Assembly: GCF_026162625.1 (NCBI RefSeq)
Contig: NZ_JAOTBD010000001.1
Span: forward strand, 1-64,000
Direction: 5' to 3'
DNA length: 64,000 nt
From: Paracoccus beibuensis
GTDB taxonomy: Bacteria > Pseudomonadota > Alphaproteobacteria > Rhodobacterales > Rhodobacteraceae
Part shown: one piece after another, positions 17,158 through 27,505 of the stretch
Layout: every line of letters begins with the position of its first letter
How positions within the stretch are numbered: the first letter of the stretch is position 1
Program-made: the position numbers and the translations under genes
Notes under the pieces: generated by a model
What the model saw: the letters and a program-made list of their open reading frames with translations, nothing else
Database searches by the model: none
What the model was told of the DNA's origin: nothing

Positions 17158-18261
17158 ATGACACGATTTGCCCCCCTGCCTGCGGGACTGCCCGCCACCG
17201 TTCCCTTTGTCGGTCCCGAAACGCTGGAACGCCAGCGGGGCGCGTCCTTCGCTGCGCGTCTTGGCGCGAATGAAAGCGCCTTCGGCCCCAGCCCCCTGGC
17301 GGCGCGCGCGATGCGCGAGGCGGTGGGGCAGGTCTGGAAGTACGGCGACGCGCCCAGCCATGACCTGACAACTGCCCTGGCGGCGCATCACGGGATCGGC
17401 TCGGCGAACCTGCTGGTGGGCGAGGGGATCGACGGGTTGCTGGGCAACCTGGTGCGGTTGATGGTGGCGCCGGGCGACGCGGTGGTCACCTCGGACGGTG
17501 CCTACCCGACCTTCAACTATCACGTGACCGGCTTCGGCGGGGCCCTTCACAAGGTGCCCTATCGCAACGCTGCCGAGGACCCCGAGGCGCTTGTGGATCG
17601 TGCGCGGCAGGTGGGCGCGCGGTTGGTCTATCTGGCCAATCCGGACAATCCGATGGGCAGCTGGCACAAGGCCCCTGTGATCGAGGCGATGCTGGACCGC
17701 CTGCCGGACGACAGCCTGCTGGTGCTGGACGAGGCCTATGTCGAATTCGCGCCCGCCGATGCGGTTCCCCGGATCTCAGCCGACGATCCGCGCGTGATCC
17801 GCATGCGGACCTTCTCCAAGGCCTACGGGCTGGCCGGGGCGCGGATCGGCTATGCCATCGGTGCGTCGGACCTGATCGCGGGCTTTGACCGCATCCGCAA
17901 CCACTTCGGCGTGAACCGCATCGCGCAGGCGGGGGCACTGGCCGCGCTGGCCGATCAGGGGTGGCTGGCCCATGTCGTGGCCGAGGTTGCCGCCGCCCGC
18001 GACCGCATCGCGCACATCGGCGCGGTGAGCGGCCTGACGGCGCTGCCGTCTGCCACGAACTTCGTAGCGCTGGATACCGGCCGCGACGGCAGCTTCGCCC
18101 GCGCCCTTGTTGCCGGGCTCGAGGCCGAGGGCGTCTTCATCCGCATGCCCGGCGTGGCACCGCTGGACCGCTGCATCCGCATCAGCTGCGGCACCGTGAC
18201 GGAACTGGACGTGCTGGAAGACGCCCTGCCACGGGCACTGGACCGTCTCAGTTCCGCATGA
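17158..18261 (+). CDS. PLP-dependent aminotransferase, histidinol-phosphate aminotransferase-like
   Basis: A 367-residue fold-type I aminotransferase. The PLP lysine is in RTFSKAYGLAGARIGY (about residue 222), LDEAYVEF supplies the cofactor Asp/Tyr, and LVYLANPDNPMGSW carries the conserved Asn. The pattern matches HisC. No other his genes are near, so its role could be histidine or phenylalanine/tyrosine synthesis. ATG 17158 gives the expected start. Confidence 0.85.
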   Translation: MTRFAPLPAGLPATVPFVGPETLERQRGASFAARLGANESAFGPSPLAARAMREAVGQVWKYGDAPSHDLTTALAAHHGIGSANLLVGEGIDGLLGNLVRLMVAPGDAVVTSDGAYPTFNYHVTGFGGALHKVPYRNAAEDPEALVDRARQVGARLVYLANPDNPMGSWHKAPVIEAMLDRLPDDSLLVLDEAYVEFAPADAVPRISADDPRVIRMRTFSKAYGLAGARIGYAIGASDLIAGFDRIRNHFGVNRIAQAGALAALADQGWLAHVVAEVAAARDRIAHIGAVSGLTALPSATNFVALDTGRDGSFARALVAGLEAEGVFIRMPGVAPLDRCIRISCGTVTELDVLEDALPRALDRLSSA

Positions 18262-18627
18262 AGCGGCGGCGCGCCTTCTCAGCTATCGCCTGACGCATCT
18301 GCAGGCGGGCGATCTCGGCCAGCAGGGTGCCGCGGTCGGGCCCGTCAGGCATCACGGCCAGCCGCGCCTGCGCGGCGATGACCTGCTTCTTCAGCACGAT
18401 CTCCTCTGGCAGGACGCCGGCTTCGGCCATGATCCGAAAGCCCACGGCCCCGCCGATGTCTCCCACGGGACGCTGGGCAGGGGCTTGCCCTCTCCCTCGA
18501 GGCTCGAGAGCTTCCCTTCGGCGCGGGCCTTCAGCATCATCCGTTCGGCGATCCGGTCCAGCCAGCCCCATTCCGCGCCACCCCCTGTTCCTTTCGACGG
18601 CACCCGCTGCAAGGCCGGGTGCCGCAC
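18248..18627 (-). pseudogene. DUF1992 (DnaJ-like) protein gene with a frameshift
   Basis: The first part reads WGWLDRIAERMMLKARAEGK then LEGEGKPLPSVP, the conserved start of DUF1992 proteins. The rest of the family sequence, GDIGGAVGFRIMAEAGVLPE then EIVLKKQVIAAQARL, lies in a different frame from about 18475 to the stop at 18248. A single-base loss near 18470-18485 would explain this. Neither half alone is a full protein. It may be a real pseudogene or a base-calling error. The start is unclear (GTG 18627 or a later codon). It sits just after valS on the same strand and converges on the aminotransferase. Confidence 0.75.
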
Positions 18628-18639
18628 GAAGGCGCAGGC

Positions 18640-21600
18640 CTACATCGCCGCCAGCTGCGCCAGCGCCACGTTCAGCCGCAGGATATCGTCGTCCAGCGCG
18701 GCCAGCTTGTCACGGGTTTCCTCGATGACCTCCGGCTCGGCGTTCTCGGCGAACCTGGGGTTCGACAGGCGCTTGCGCAGCCCTTCGGCATCTTTTTCCG
18801 TCTTGGCCTTCGCCTTGGTCAGGCGTGCGGTCTCGGCCGGAACGTCGATCACGTCGCCGATGGGCAGCGCGAAGCTGGCGCCCTGAACGGCCACTGCAAT
18901 CATGCCGCGCCCGGTCGCGCCGTCCCCAGGCGCGTTCACCCGCGCCAGACGTTCGATCAGCGGACCGTTGGCGGCCAGCGCAGCGCGGGCGGGGGCATCG
19001 GCCTCGGTCACGATCAGGTCCAGCTTCGCACCTGCCGGGACGCCCATCTGGGCGCGGGCAGAGCGCACGGATTCGATCAGGGCGATGACCCAGTTCATCT
19101 CTCGGTCGGCCTCGGCGTCGATCAGGTCGGCACCCAGCGCAGGCCAGTCACCGTGGACCAGCATCTTCGGCCGGTCGTCGGTCAGCGACCACAGCTCCTC
19201 GGTGACGAAGGGCATGATCGGGTGCAGCATCAGGTAGCACTGGTCCAGAACCCAGCCCATCGTGGCGCGGGTCTCGGCGGCATGTTCACCGTCGAACAGG
19301 GGCTTGGCGAACTCGACGTACCAGTCGCAGACCTTGCCCCAGACAAAGGCATAAAGCCCCGTCGCCGCGTCGTTGAACCGATAGGAGGCCAGCGCCTGGT
19401 CCACATCCATCAGGATGCGGGCGGTTTCCCCGATGATCCAGCGGTTCACGGTATGGCTGGGCACAGGCCGCGCGCCGCCGCCGCGCACGCCGTTCATCTC
19501 CGCAAAGCGGGTGGCGTTCCAGATCTTCGTGACGAAGTTCCGGTTCACCTCGACATGCTTCGGCCCCAACTTCGGGTCCCGGCCCATCGCCGCCATCGAC
19601 GTCAGGGTAAAGCGCAGCGCGTCGGCCCCGTATTCGTCCACCAGCGTCAGCGGGTCGATGACATTGCCCTTTGACTTGGACATCTTGGCGCCCTTTTCGT
19701 CGCGCACCAGCCCGTGGACATAGACGGTGTGGAAGGGCACGTCGCCCACGACCTCCAGCTGCATCATCATCATTCGGGCGACCCAGAAGAAGATGATGTC
19801 GAAGCCGGTGACGAGGACGTCGGTCGGGAAGTATTTCTGCAGCTCCGGCGTGGATTCGGGCCAGCCAAGCGTCCCGATGGGCCAAAGACCGCTGCTGAAC
19901 CAGGTGTCCAGAACGTCCGGGTCGCGCCAGACCGGATAGATCAGGTGGGTCGGGTCCTGCGACAGGTTGTAGTCGGCCAGCGCACGGGCCAGCATCTCGA
20001 CCGCCGCGTCGCGGTCCTTGACCTCGACCACCCGGCTGGCGACCAGCGGCTGCGGAAGGCCCGCGATATCGTCGCGGAAAAGGTCGGCCACCGCGTCGAA
20101 CTGCGGGGCACAGTGCTGGCGTTCGCCCGCGTTCACCAGGCCGCCCTCCAGCAGGCGGAACAGCTCGACCTCGTCCAGCGCGCCGTCACCCTCGTCGTCG
20201 CGGAAACCCTGGACGGACAGGTCCAGCCCGTACCAGACCGGGATCTGGTGACCCCACCACAGCTGGCGGCTGATGGTCCAAGGCTCGATATTCTCGAGCC
20301 AGTTGAAATAGACCTTGCGGTGCTGTTCGGGCAGGATGCCGGTGCGGCCGTCGCGGACGGCGTCCAATGCGGGACCGACGATGCGCTGCGTGTCGACGAA
20401 CCACTGGTCGGTCAGCATCGGCTCGATCACCACGCCCGAGCGGTCGCCGAAGGGCTGCATGATAGGCTTCGATTCCACCAGCGGGCGCTTTTCCAGGTGC
20501 TCGGCCCCGGTTTCCTTGTCGATTTCCTTGTGCAGGTAGGTGACGACCAGACCCTCGGCAGTGATCGCGTCGATCACGCGCTTGCGGGCGTCGAAACGAT
20601 CCAGCCCGCGCAGATCCTCGGGCACCAGGTTCACCCCGGCCACGTCGCCCACATCCTCACCCCCCGTGGCGCGGGTCGCGACGGCGGCGCTTTCTGCATA
20701 GGACAGCCCGTCGGCGCGCATCGCGCCCTTGCCGTCCATCAGCGCATAGAGCGGGATGTTGTTGCGCATCGCGACGCCATAGTCGTTGAAGTCATGCGCG
20801 CCGGTGATCTTGACCGCGCCCGATCCGAAACCGGGATCGGGGTATTCGTCGGTGATGATCGGGATCAGGCGGCGATGTTCCTTCGGGCCCACCGGAATCT
20901 CGACCAGCTTCCCGACGATGGGGGCATAGCGCGCGTCGGACGGGTGCACCGCGACGGCACCGTCGCCCAGCATGGTTTCGGGCCGTGTGGTCGCGATGCT
21001 GATATAGTCGCGGGTCTCGCGCAGCGTGACGCGGCCATGTTCGTCGCGTTCGACGTATTCGTAGGTCTCGCCGCCGGCCAGCGGGTACTTGAAATGCCAC
21101 ATGTGGCCCGGTGTCTCGCGGTTCTCGACCTCCAGGTCGCTGATCGCGGTCTCGAAATGCGGGTCCCAGTTCACCAGGCGCTTGCCGCGATAGATGATGC
21201 CCTTGTTGTAGAGGTCCACGAAGACCCTGATCACCGCGTCATGGAAGTTGCCTTCCTCGCCGGCGGGCGCACCGGGGGCGCCGGACATGGTGAAGGCATT
21301 GCGCGACCAGTCGCAGCTGGCGCCGAGCCGCTTCAGCTGGTTGATGATCGTGTCGCCGGATTCGCGCTTCCAGTCCCAGATCTTGGTGGTGAAGGCCTCG
21401 CGCCCGATCTCGCGGCGGGTCGGCTCCTGGCGCTCGGCCATGCGGCGTTCCACGACCATCTGCGTGGCGATGCCGGCGTGGTCCTGGCCGGGTTGCCACA
21501 GCGTGTCGAAGCCGCGCATCCGATGCCAGCGGACAAGGATGTCCTGCAGGGTGTTGTTGAAGGCGTGGCCGATATGCAGGCTGCCGGTGACGTTCGGCGG

Positions 21601-21729
21601 CGGGATCATCACGGTGAAGGTTTCGCTGCGCGAGGCGTTGGCCCCTGCCGCGAAGGCGTTTGCCTGTTCCCATTCGCCGCTGATCCGGGCCTCGGCGGCC
21701 TTGGCGTCAAAGCTCTTGTCCATCGTCAT
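18640..21729 (-). CDS. valS: Valine--tRNA ligase
   Basis: A 1029-residue class I synthetase. The ATP-binding HIGH motif is in [12 protein letters not shown] (residues about 49-60) and the KMSKS motif in [15 protein letters not shown]. The C-terminal coiled coil is rich in Ala/Lys/Glu ([20 protein letters not shown]). ATG 21729 follows an AAGGGG ribosome site; a second in-frame ATG follows two codons later. A region around residues 495-600 ([18 protein letters not shown] onward) is an insertion relative to E. coli ValRS, as seen in some alphaproteobacteria. Confidence 0.97.
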   Translation of the reverse strand: MTMDKSFDAKAAEARISGEWEQANAFAAGANASRSETFTVMIPPPNVTGSLHIGHAFNNTLQDILVRWHRMRGFDTLWQPGQDHAGIATQMVVERRMAERQEPTRREIGREAFTTKIWDWKRESGDTIINQLKRLGASCDWSRNAFTMSGAPGAPAGEEGNFHDAVIRVFVDLYNKGIIYRGKRLVNWDPHFETAISDLEVENRETPGHMWHFKYPLAGGETYEYVERDEHGRVTLRETRDYISIATTRPETMLGDGAVAVHPSDARYAPIVGKLVEIPVGPKEHRRLIPIITDEYPDPGFGSGAVKITGAHDFNDYGVAMRNNIPLYALMDGKGAMRADGLSYAESAAVATRATGGEDVGDVAGVNLVPEDLRGLDRFDARKRVIDAITAEGLVVTYLHKEIDKETGAEHLEKRPLVESKPIMQPFGDRSGVVIEPMLTDQWFVDTQRIVGPALDAVRDGRTGILPEQHRKVYFNWLENIEPWTISRQLWWGHQIPVWYGLDLSVQGFRDDEGDGALDEVELFRLLEGGLVNAGERQHCAPQFDAVADLFRDDIAGLPQPLVASRVVEVKDRDAAVEMLARALADYNLSQDPTHLIYPVWRDPDVLDTWFSSGLWPIGTLGWPESTPELQKYFPTDVLVTGFDIIFFWVARMMMMQLEVVGDVPFHTVYVHGLVRDEKGAKMSKSKGNVIDPLTLVDEYGADALRFTLTSMAAMGRDPKLGPKHVEVNRNFVTKIWNATRFAEMNGVRGGGARPVPSHTVNRWIIGETARILMDVDQALASYRFNDAATGLYAFVWGKVCDWYVEFAKPLFDGEHAAETRATMGWVLDQCYLMLHPIMPFVTEELWSLTDDRPKMLVHGDWPALGADLIDAEADREMNWVIALIESVRSARAQMGVPAGAKLDLIVTEADAPARAALAANGPLIERLARVNAPGDGATGRGMIAVAVQGASFALPIGDVIDVPAETARLTKAKAKTEKDAEGLRKRLSNPRFAENAEPEVIEETRDKLAALDDDILRLNVALAQLAAM

Positions 21730-21793
21730 CGCGTATCCCCTTGCCTGCGGATGGATTAGCGAATGCGCAGGCAAAGGCCAAGGGATCGTCGCC

Positions 21794-22225
21794 CTAAACC
21801 GCGCGGTCCAGCTTGGTCGACAGGTGGATCAGGCTTTCCGACGACCGCACGCCCTCGACCCCGCCGATGCGGTCCAGCAGCTCGTCCAGTTCGGTCGTCG
21901 ATCCTGCTGCCAGCTGCACCAGCAGGTCGATGCGACCGCTGGTCGTGTGGATGCGCTCGACCTGGGGGATGACCTTCAGGCGCGACAGCACGGCGGCCTG
22001 GGCGCGCGGCTCGATCCCCAGAAGGACGGTGGCGCGGATGCGGGCGCCGCGCGCGGCCTCTCCGAGGCGCAAGGTATAGCCGGCAATGGCGCCGTTCCCC
22101 TCCAGCCGCTCCAGCCGGGCCTGCACGGTCGAGCGCGCGACGCGCAGCTTGCGGGCCAGCACGGCCACGGACATGCGCGCGTCGCCCGACAGCTGCGCCA
22201 GGATGTTGCGGTCAAGGTCGTCCAA
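21794..22225 (-). CDS. Lrp/AsnC-family regulator
   Basis: A 143-residue Lrp protein with an N-terminal helix-turn-helix ([20 protein letters not shown], then [16 protein letters not shown]) and a C-terminal RAM domain ([33 protein letters not shown]). It is transcribed away from the decarboxylase-like gene, with a 155-bp shared control region. It probably controls that gene and itself in response to an amino acid such as ornithine, lysine or arginine. The ligand assignment is inference from context. Confidence 0.9.
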   Translation of the reverse strand: MDDLDRNILAQLSGDARMSVAVLARKLRVARSTVQARLERLEGNGAIAGYTLRLGEAARGARIRATVLLGIEPRAQAAVLSRLKVIPQVERIHTTSGRIDLLVQLAAGSTTELDELLDRIGGVEGVRSSESLIHLSTKLDRAV

Positions 22226-22239
22226 ATCCGGGCGCTTTC

Positions 22240-22250
22240 GTCATAATGAC
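22240..22250. promoter_or_regulatory. Candidate Lrp-type operator
   Basis: GTCATAATGAC has perfect 5-bp inverted arms around one A. It lies 15 bases upstream of the Lrp start codon, within the control region shared with the divergent decarboxylase. The position suits autoregulation. The motif alone is short. Confidence 0.35.
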
Positions 22251-22380
22251 ATCAAGCCCGGCATATTAACGATAAGACGATGCAGATCTACCCTTTTCAT
22301 CGGTGAAATCGGAACCCAAAAGCGCCACTCTGGGTTCGACCCTCTCACCCCCGAAAGCTGCAGCTGCGAAAGGAACGTCA

Positions 22381-23535
22381 ATGGGACAACAGAAGACCGT
22401 CTGGGACAATCCGGCCGAGGTCATCCGACATCTGGCACCGGAACATCCGGTCATGGTCTTCGCGCCGACGGTGCTGCAGGACCGTGCGCGGCAGTTCATC
22501 GACGGCTTCCCCGGGCTGGTGACCTATGCGGTCAAGTCGAACCCCGACGAGGTCGTGATCCAGAACCTGGTCACCGCCGGCATCCAGGGATTTGACGTCG
22601 CCTCGCCTTTCGAGATCGACCTGATCGGCCGCGTGGCGCCTCGCGCCGCCCGCCATTATCACAACCCCGTCCGCGCCCGGTCCGAGATCGCGCACGCCGT
22701 CGCGCAGGGCATCCGGTCCTGGTCCGTCGACAGCCGGTCCGAGCTGGAAAAGCTGTTCGAGCAGGTCCCGACGACCGTCGACGGTGCAGGGGTCGAGATT
22801 TCGCCCCGGTTCAAGCTGCCCGTGCTGGGTGCAGCCTATGACTTCGGGTCCAAGTTCGGCGCCACGCCCGAGCTGGCCGCCGAGCTGCTGGCCGAGGTCG
22901 AGCGTCGCGGCTATGTCCCGTCGCTGACGTTCCACCCTGGCACGCAGTGCACCGACCCGATCGCCTGGGAAAGCTATATCCGCGTCGCCAAGGACATCTG
23001 CGAGATGGCTGGCGTACGCGCGCATCGACTGAACGTCGGCGGCGGCTTTCCGTCGCATCGCGTGGTCGGTGTCGAACCCGACCTCGCCTCGATCTTCCAG
23101 GAGATCGGAGACACGGCGACCGAGATGTTCGGCGGCGACGCGCCTGCGCTCGTCTGCGAACCCGGTCGTGGGCTGGTGGCCGACGCTTATTCGCTGATCA
23201 CCCGCGTGAAGGGTATCCGCGACGGCGGCCACGTTTTCCTCAACGACGGCGTCTATGGCGGCCTGGCCGAACTGCCGATCATCGGCAATATCGACCGGAT
23301 CGAGGTGCTGACCCCCCAGGGCCAGCCGCGCGGCGGCGATGCCGGCGGCCGGGTCATCTTCGGCCCGACCTGCGATTCGGTCGATCGCCTGCCCGGAGAG
23401 CTGAGCCTGCCGGACGACGTGGCCGAGGGCGACTTCGTGATCTTCCACGGTGCCGGCGCCTATTCCACGGTCACGAACACACGCTTCAACGGATTCGGCG
23501 CGATGACCCATGCGACGGTCATGCAGCTGAGCTGA
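22381..23535 (+). CDS. Ornithine/lysine/arginine-type decarboxylase, fold type III
   Basis: A 384-residue alanine-racemase-fold PLP decarboxylase of the eukaryotic ornithine decarboxylase family. The PLP lysine is in VTYAVKSNPDE (about residue 49), the Gly loop in NVGGGFPSHRV, the phosphate contact in CEPGRGLVAD, and the catalytic Cys of the neighbouring subunit in FGPTCDSVDR. The expected product is putrescine, or cadaverine if lysine is used. ATG 22381 follows an AAAGGAA site. Its divergent Lrp neighbour is a probable regulator. Confidence 0.9.
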   Translation: MGQQKTVWDNPAEVIRHLAPEHPVMVFAPTVLQDRARQFIDGFPGLVTYAVKSNPDEVVIQNLVTAGIQGFDVASPFEIDLIGRVAPRAARHYHNPVRARSEIAHAVAQGIRSWSVDSRSELEKLFEQVPTTVDGAGVEISPRFKLPVLGAAYDFGSKFGATPELAAELLAEVERRGYVPSLTFHPGTQCTDPIAWESYIRVAKDICEMAGVRAHRLNVGGGFPSHRVVGVEPDLASIFQEIGDTATEMFGGDAPALVCEPGRGLVADAYSLITRVKGIRDGGHVFLNDGVYGGLAELPIIGNIDRIEVLTPQGQPRGGDAGGRVIFGPTCDSVDRLPGELSLPDDVAEGDFVIFHGAGAYSTVTNTRFNGFGAMTHATVMQLS

Positions 23536-23574
23536 TTTCAGCCGCTTCCACTGTTCTGTTCAGAAAGATTCAGC

Positions 23575-23601
23575 AGCACCGCCTTTCAGGCGGCGCTGTT
23601 T
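23575..23601 (+). terminator. Rho-independent terminator after the decarboxylase gene
   Basis: AGCACCGCC and GGCGGCGCT form a nine-base stem with one A-C mismatch and a TTTCA loop, followed by GTTT. It lies 40 bases past the decarboxylase stop. The T tract is short. Confidence 0.5.
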
Positions 23602-23710
23602 CCGCGTTTGGAGCCTGGCCGGTTGTCAAACTGACGCAAGGCGGTCAGCCTGCGGCGGTATCATCCTGGCGCCCCACAAGCTGGGGCAGTTCACGATCCT
23701 TTCCGCAAGT

Positions 23711-24696
23711 TTGATTGTGAAGACGCTGAGCATTCTGGTCACGGACATGGGGCTCATCGTGCCGTCGATGCTGATGGCCGACCAATTGTCGGGACCCGCC
23801 CTGTCGAACCTGACCGACGCGATGGTCTTCATCCTCGATCCGCCGGAGAGCTTCATCGAGACGCTGCGCCGCGACTTCGCCAGTCCTTCAACCCGGCTTG
23901 TTGCGCTTTCGACGAAGGATCTCGCGGCATCCTCGGATTATGCGCGCTTCTTCGAGGGCATGTTTCCCTGGCGGCTCTGGCGCGGCTGGAGATCAGCGAC
24001 ATGATGCCTGACGATTGCGACCGCATCATGTACCTGGACGGCGACATGCAGCTGGTCGGCGACGCCGCGCCCCTGCTGCGCCTGGACGTGCCCGAAGGGC
24101 GGATCGCCGCGGCGGCCAGAAACTTCGTCATGTTCGAGGGTCCTGCGCGCCAGCGACCGGGCTGGTCGGAGTATCACCTGACGTCGCTGCAACTGGACGA
24201 TGCGGGATCTTGTTTCAACGCGGGGCTGATGCCGTTCCGCCGCAAGACCTGGGCCGAGATCGCGCCGCGCGCGCTGGACGTCTTCCTGACAAAGGCGGGG
24301 ACTTGCGCCCACCATGACCAACCGGCGCTGAACGCCATCCGTGCCGGATACTTGCTGCCGCTGTCGCCGGGCTAAAATTATTCGACGTTCTACCTGAATA
24401 TGGGCGGCTTCGACCGGATGCGGCCGAAGATCCTGCACGTTTCCAGCGCGCCGAAGCCGTGGCAGTTGCCGGACAGCCTGTGGCGCCCCCGCCACGCCGA
24501 AAGCTATCGCCAGTTCATGCGGCACCACCCGGTGCTGCAAGGCAAGCAGGCCGTCTATGACGCGGGGCGGGCGCCGGGCATTCCGGCCCGCGCCGTCCTG
24601 GAAGCCAAGCCGCGGGCGCGGGCGCTGGTCAAGACGCCAGCCCGCGCCCGGAAATTTCGCCGCTATGTGCGGCAGACACAGTTCCTGCTGACTTAG
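23711..24696 (+). pseudogene. Broken GT8-like glycosyltransferase gene
   Basis: Three pieces form one glycosyltransferase. The first (LSILVTDMGLIVPSMLMADQ) is in frame 2. Near 23960-23970 the sense shifts to frame 1 (AALARLEISDMMPDDCDRIM), followed by the donor-binding DxD motif YLDGDMQLVGD and CFNAGLMPFRRKTW. An in-frame TAA at 24373 interrupts it, after which the same frame continues NYSTFYLNMGGFDRM and KILHVSSAPKPW to the true stop. So there is one frameshift plus one nonsense change (probably a Tyr codon). Its 3' end overlaps the metF stop by four bases. Start TTG 23711 or GTG 23717. Confidence 0.75.
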
Positions 24697-25556
24697 GCCG
24701 CGGCGTTCAGGGGACGGACGCCCAGGGCGGTGCAGACCTCGTGGGTCAGCTCGGGGCGGTTCAGCGTATAGAAATGCAGCCGGTCGACGCCGCCGGCGAT
24801 CAGCTTTTCGCATAGGTCGACGCAGAGGCTGGTGGCCAGCGCCCGCTGCGCCCCGGGGCCGTCGAGCGCGGCAAGCTGGAACGCATCTTCGGCCCATCCG
24901 GGGACGGTCGTGTTGCAGGTTGCGGCAAAGCGCTTGGTGCCAGCCCAGCTTTGCACCGGCAGAATGCCCGGGATGATCGGCGCATCGATCCCCGCGGCCG
25001 CGCATTTGTCGCGAAAGCGGAAGAAGGTTTCTGGCTCGAAGAAGAACTGCGTGATCGCGCTGGTCGCGCCGGCCTCGATCTTGCGCTTGAGCCAGGCCAC
25101 GTCGGCGTCGCCGTCCGGGCTGTCCGGATGCGGCTCGGGATAGGCGCCCACGCGGATCGTCATGTCGCCACGGGCGGCGATGGCCTCGATCAGTTCGACC
25201 GTGTTGGTGAAGCCGTCGGGATGCGGCGTGAAGCGGTCCGCCCCCTGCGGTGCATCACCGCGAAGCGCCACGATCTCGCGGATGCCGGCGTCTGCATAGG
25301 ACTGCACGATCTCCATCGTCTCGGCACGAGTCGCCTCGACACAGGTCAGGTGGGCCGCAACCTCCAGCCCGAACTGGCGGTTGATCGTGGTCACGGCCTC
25401 GTGCGTCAGCTTGCGGGTCGTGCCGCCCGCGCCATAGGTCACCGACACGAAATCGGGGGCCAGCGGCGCCAGCGCCCGCGCGGTCTCCCACAGCCGGAAC
25501 GAGGCTTCCAACGTCTTCGGCGGGAAGAACTCGAAACTGATCTTCGGCGGGGTCAT
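24693..25556 (-). CDS. metF: Methylenetetrahydrofolate reductase [NAD(P)H]
   Basis: A 287-residue FAD enzyme that makes 5-methyl-THF for methionine synthesis. The N-terminus KISFEFFPPKT carries the catalytic Glu, VSVTYGAGG follows near residue 45, and IREIVALRGDAP near 110 is the conserved folate/flavin region. It is divergent from metR across a 90-bp gap, the classical arrangement in which MetR controls metF. Confidence 0.95.
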   Translation of the reverse strand: MTPPKISFEFFPPKTLEASFRLWETARALAPLAPDFVSVTYGAGGTTRKLTHEAVTTINRQFGLEVAAHLTCVEATRAETMEIVQSYADAGIREIVALRGDAPQGADRFTPHPDGFTNTVELIEAIAARGDMTIRVGAYPEPHPDSPDGDADVAWLKRKIEAGATSAITQFFFEPETFFRFRDKCAAAGIDAPIIPGILPVQSWAGTKRFAATCNTTVPGWAEDAFQLAALDGPGAQRALATSLCVDLCEKLIAGGVDRLHFYTLNRPELTHEVCTALGVRPLNAAA

Positions 25557-25600
25557 GGCTGGTCCTTTCTGTTGAGGCGCTTGTGCCACAGTCGGTGGCG

Positions 25601-25613
25601 TGAGACAAATTCA
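25601..25613. promoter_or_regulatory. Candidate MetR binding site
   Basis: TGAGACAAATTCA fits the MetR consensus TGAA-N5-TTCA with one mismatch. It lies in the short gap between divergent metF and metR, 45 bases upstream of the metF start. Confidence 0.4.
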
Positions 25614-25646
25614 TAATCCTCAAGATCAAAGTGAAGGCGGCTCATC

Positions 25647-26561
25647 ATGCATCTGGAACTGCGCCACCTGCGCACCGTCCATGCCATCCACGAACAGGGC
25701 GGCCTGGCCCGCGCGGCCGAGGTGCTGAACATCACGCAAAGCGCGCTGTCTCATCAGGTCAAGGCGCTGGAGGAGCAGGCGGGCACGCAGCTGTTCGTCC
25801 GCCGCGCCAAGCCCATGCGCCTGTCCGCCGCAGGGATGCGCCTCTTGCGCCTGGCCGAGCAGGTGCTGCCGTTGGTCGCTGCCACCGAGGCCGAATTCAA
25901 GGGCGTCGAGGCGGGTCGCATCGGCCGGCTGCACATCGCGATGGAGTGTCACGCCTGCTTCGACTGGCTGCTGCCGGTCCTGGACATCTTCCGCCGCGCC
26001 TGGTCCGATGTGGACGTGGACATCCGCCAGCGGCTGGCCTTCGGCGCGCTGCCCGCGCTGGTGCGCGAGGAGGTGGACCTGGTGATCTCCTCCGACCCCG
26101 AGGATCTGCCGGACGTCATCTTCCAGCCGCTGTTCGACTACGCCCCGACGCTGGTGGTGCCGGCGGGGCATCCGCTGGTCGCCAAGGGTCACGCCGATCC
26201 CGCCGATCTGGCCGGGGAAACGCTGATCACCTATCCGATGGACCGGGCCCGGCTGGACGTCTTCAGTCAGTTCCTGACGCCCGCGGGCGTCGAGCCCGTG
26301 CGGCAGCGGACGGTCGAGCTGACCGCCGTGGCGCTGATGCTGGTTGCCTCGGGGCGCGGCGTGGCGGTCATGCCGGACTGGGTGCTGCGGCGCGAGGCCG
26401 CGAACCCGGAACTGGCCATGCTGCCGCTGGGGCCGCAGGGCATCCGGCGCCGGCTCTATGCGGCGGTGCGGGCCGGGGACCTTGCGCAGCCCTACATGGC
26501 GCATGTGCTGCGCCTGTCGCGGACCGAACCCCTGCGCATGCTGCGCGGCGCTGCGGCGTGA
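25647..26561 (+). CDS. metR: LysR-family regulator of methionine genes
   Basis: A 304-residue LysR protein. The helix-turn-helix is GGLARAAEVLNITQSALSHQ (about residues 18-37), followed by a substrate-binding domain. The motif MECHACFDWLLPVL near residue 100 is characteristic of MetR, which senses homocysteine. The divergent metF neighbour and the MetR-like box between them support the assignment. Confidence 0.9.
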   Translation: MHLELRHLRTVHAIHEQGGLARAAEVLNITQSALSHQVKALEEQAGTQLFVRRAKPMRLSAAGMRLLRLAEQVLPLVAATEAEFKGVEAGRIGRLHIAMECHACFDWLLPVLDIFRRAWSDVDVDIRQRLAFGALPALVREEVDLVISSDPEDLPDVIFQPLFDYAPTLVVPAGHPLVAKGHADPADLAGETLITYPMDRARLDVFSQFLTPAGVEPVRQRTVELTAVALMLVASGRGVAVMPDWVLRREAANPELAMLPLGPQGIRRRLYAAVRAGDLAQPYMAHVLRLSRTEPLRMLRGAAA

Positions 26562-26622
26562 TGCTTGGCATTCCGCCCCGGCTGGCCTATGACGCGGCCA
26601 ACCCCAATTCCCGGAGCACCCG

Positions 26623-27411
26623 ATGGCAAGCGCCAATCTGAACGTGATGATCAAGGCCGCCCGCAAGGCCGGGCGCGGCCTCGTCAAGGATTTCCGCGAG
26701 GTCGAGAACCTTCAGGTCAGCGTCAAGGGCGCCGGCGACTTCGTCACCCGCGCCGACCGAGAGGCCGAGCGCGTCATCAAGGAAGAGCTGATGAACGCCC
26801 GCCCCAGCTATGGCTGGCTGGGCGAGGAAACCGGCGAGGATGCAGGCGACGACCCGACCCGCCGGTGGATCGTCGATCCGCTGGACGGGACCACGAACTT
26901 CCTGCACGGCCTGCCGCACTGGGCCGTCAGCATCGCGCTGGAGCACAAGAAGGAAATCGTCGCCGCCGTCATCTTCGACGCTGCCAAGGACGAGATGTTC
27001 GTGGCCGAGAAGGGCGGCGGCGCCTTCATGAACGACCAGCGCCTGCGCGTGTCGGGCCGGACCCGGCTGGCCGATTCGGTCTTTGCCACGGGCATCCCCT
27101 TCGCCGGACGCGGACCGCTGCCTGCCGCGCTGCAGGACCTGGCGCAGCTGATGCCGGTCAGCGCAGGCGTGCGCCGATTCGGCGCGGCGGCACTGGACCT
27201 GGCCTATGTCGCGGCCGGCCGCTTCGACGGCTATTGGGAACGCGGCAACAAGCCCTGGGACGTGGCGGCGGGCATCCTGATGGTGCGCGAGGCCGGCGGC
27301 TTCGTCCACGGCATCCGCGAAAACGACGACCCGCTGGAATCGGGCCGCATCATCGCGGCGAACCCGACCCTGCTGGAGCCCTTCGCCAAGATCATCCGCG
27401 CCCGGGACTGA
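26623..27411 (+). CDS. suhB: Inositol monophosphatase family protein (SuhB-like)
   Basis: A 262-residue Mg2+-dependent phosphatase. Metal-binding motifs are complete: GEETGED (about residue 66), WIVDPLDGTTNFLHG (83-97) and the C-terminal KPWDVAAGILMVREAGG. It could dephosphorylate inositol phosphates or act like E. coli SuhB in ribosomal RNA transcription. The sequence does not separate these. ATG 26623 directly precedes conserved sequence. Confidence 0.9.
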   Translation: MASANLNVMIKAARKAGRGLVKDFREVENLQVSVKGAGDFVTRADREAERVIKEELMNARPSYGWLGEETGEDAGDDPTRRWIVDPLDGTTNFLHGLPHWAVSIALEHKKEIVAAVIFDAAKDEMFVAEKGGGAFMNDQRLRVSGRTRLADSVFATGIPFAGRGPLPAALQDLAQLMPVSAGVRRFGAAALDLAYVAAGRFDGYWERGNKPWDVAAGILMVREAGGFVHGIRENDDPLESGRIIAANPTLLEPFAKIIRARD

Positions 27412-27505
27412 AGGCGCGCCAGCCGGGTTGCAGATCGTGCAAGCCGGCTGCTTGACCTTGCCCGGTGCAGGGCGCAACAGGGGCGTATCACAGACAGGCG
27501 CCCCG

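Noticed and set aside
18475..18500. Programmed ribosomal frameshift in the DUF1992 gene
   Set aside because: No slippery heptamer and no downstream pseudoknot visible; the family is not known for recoding.
19900..20250. Intein or foreign insertion in valS
   Set aside because: The inserted residues have no intein splice motifs and similar insertions occur in alphaproteobacterial ValRS.
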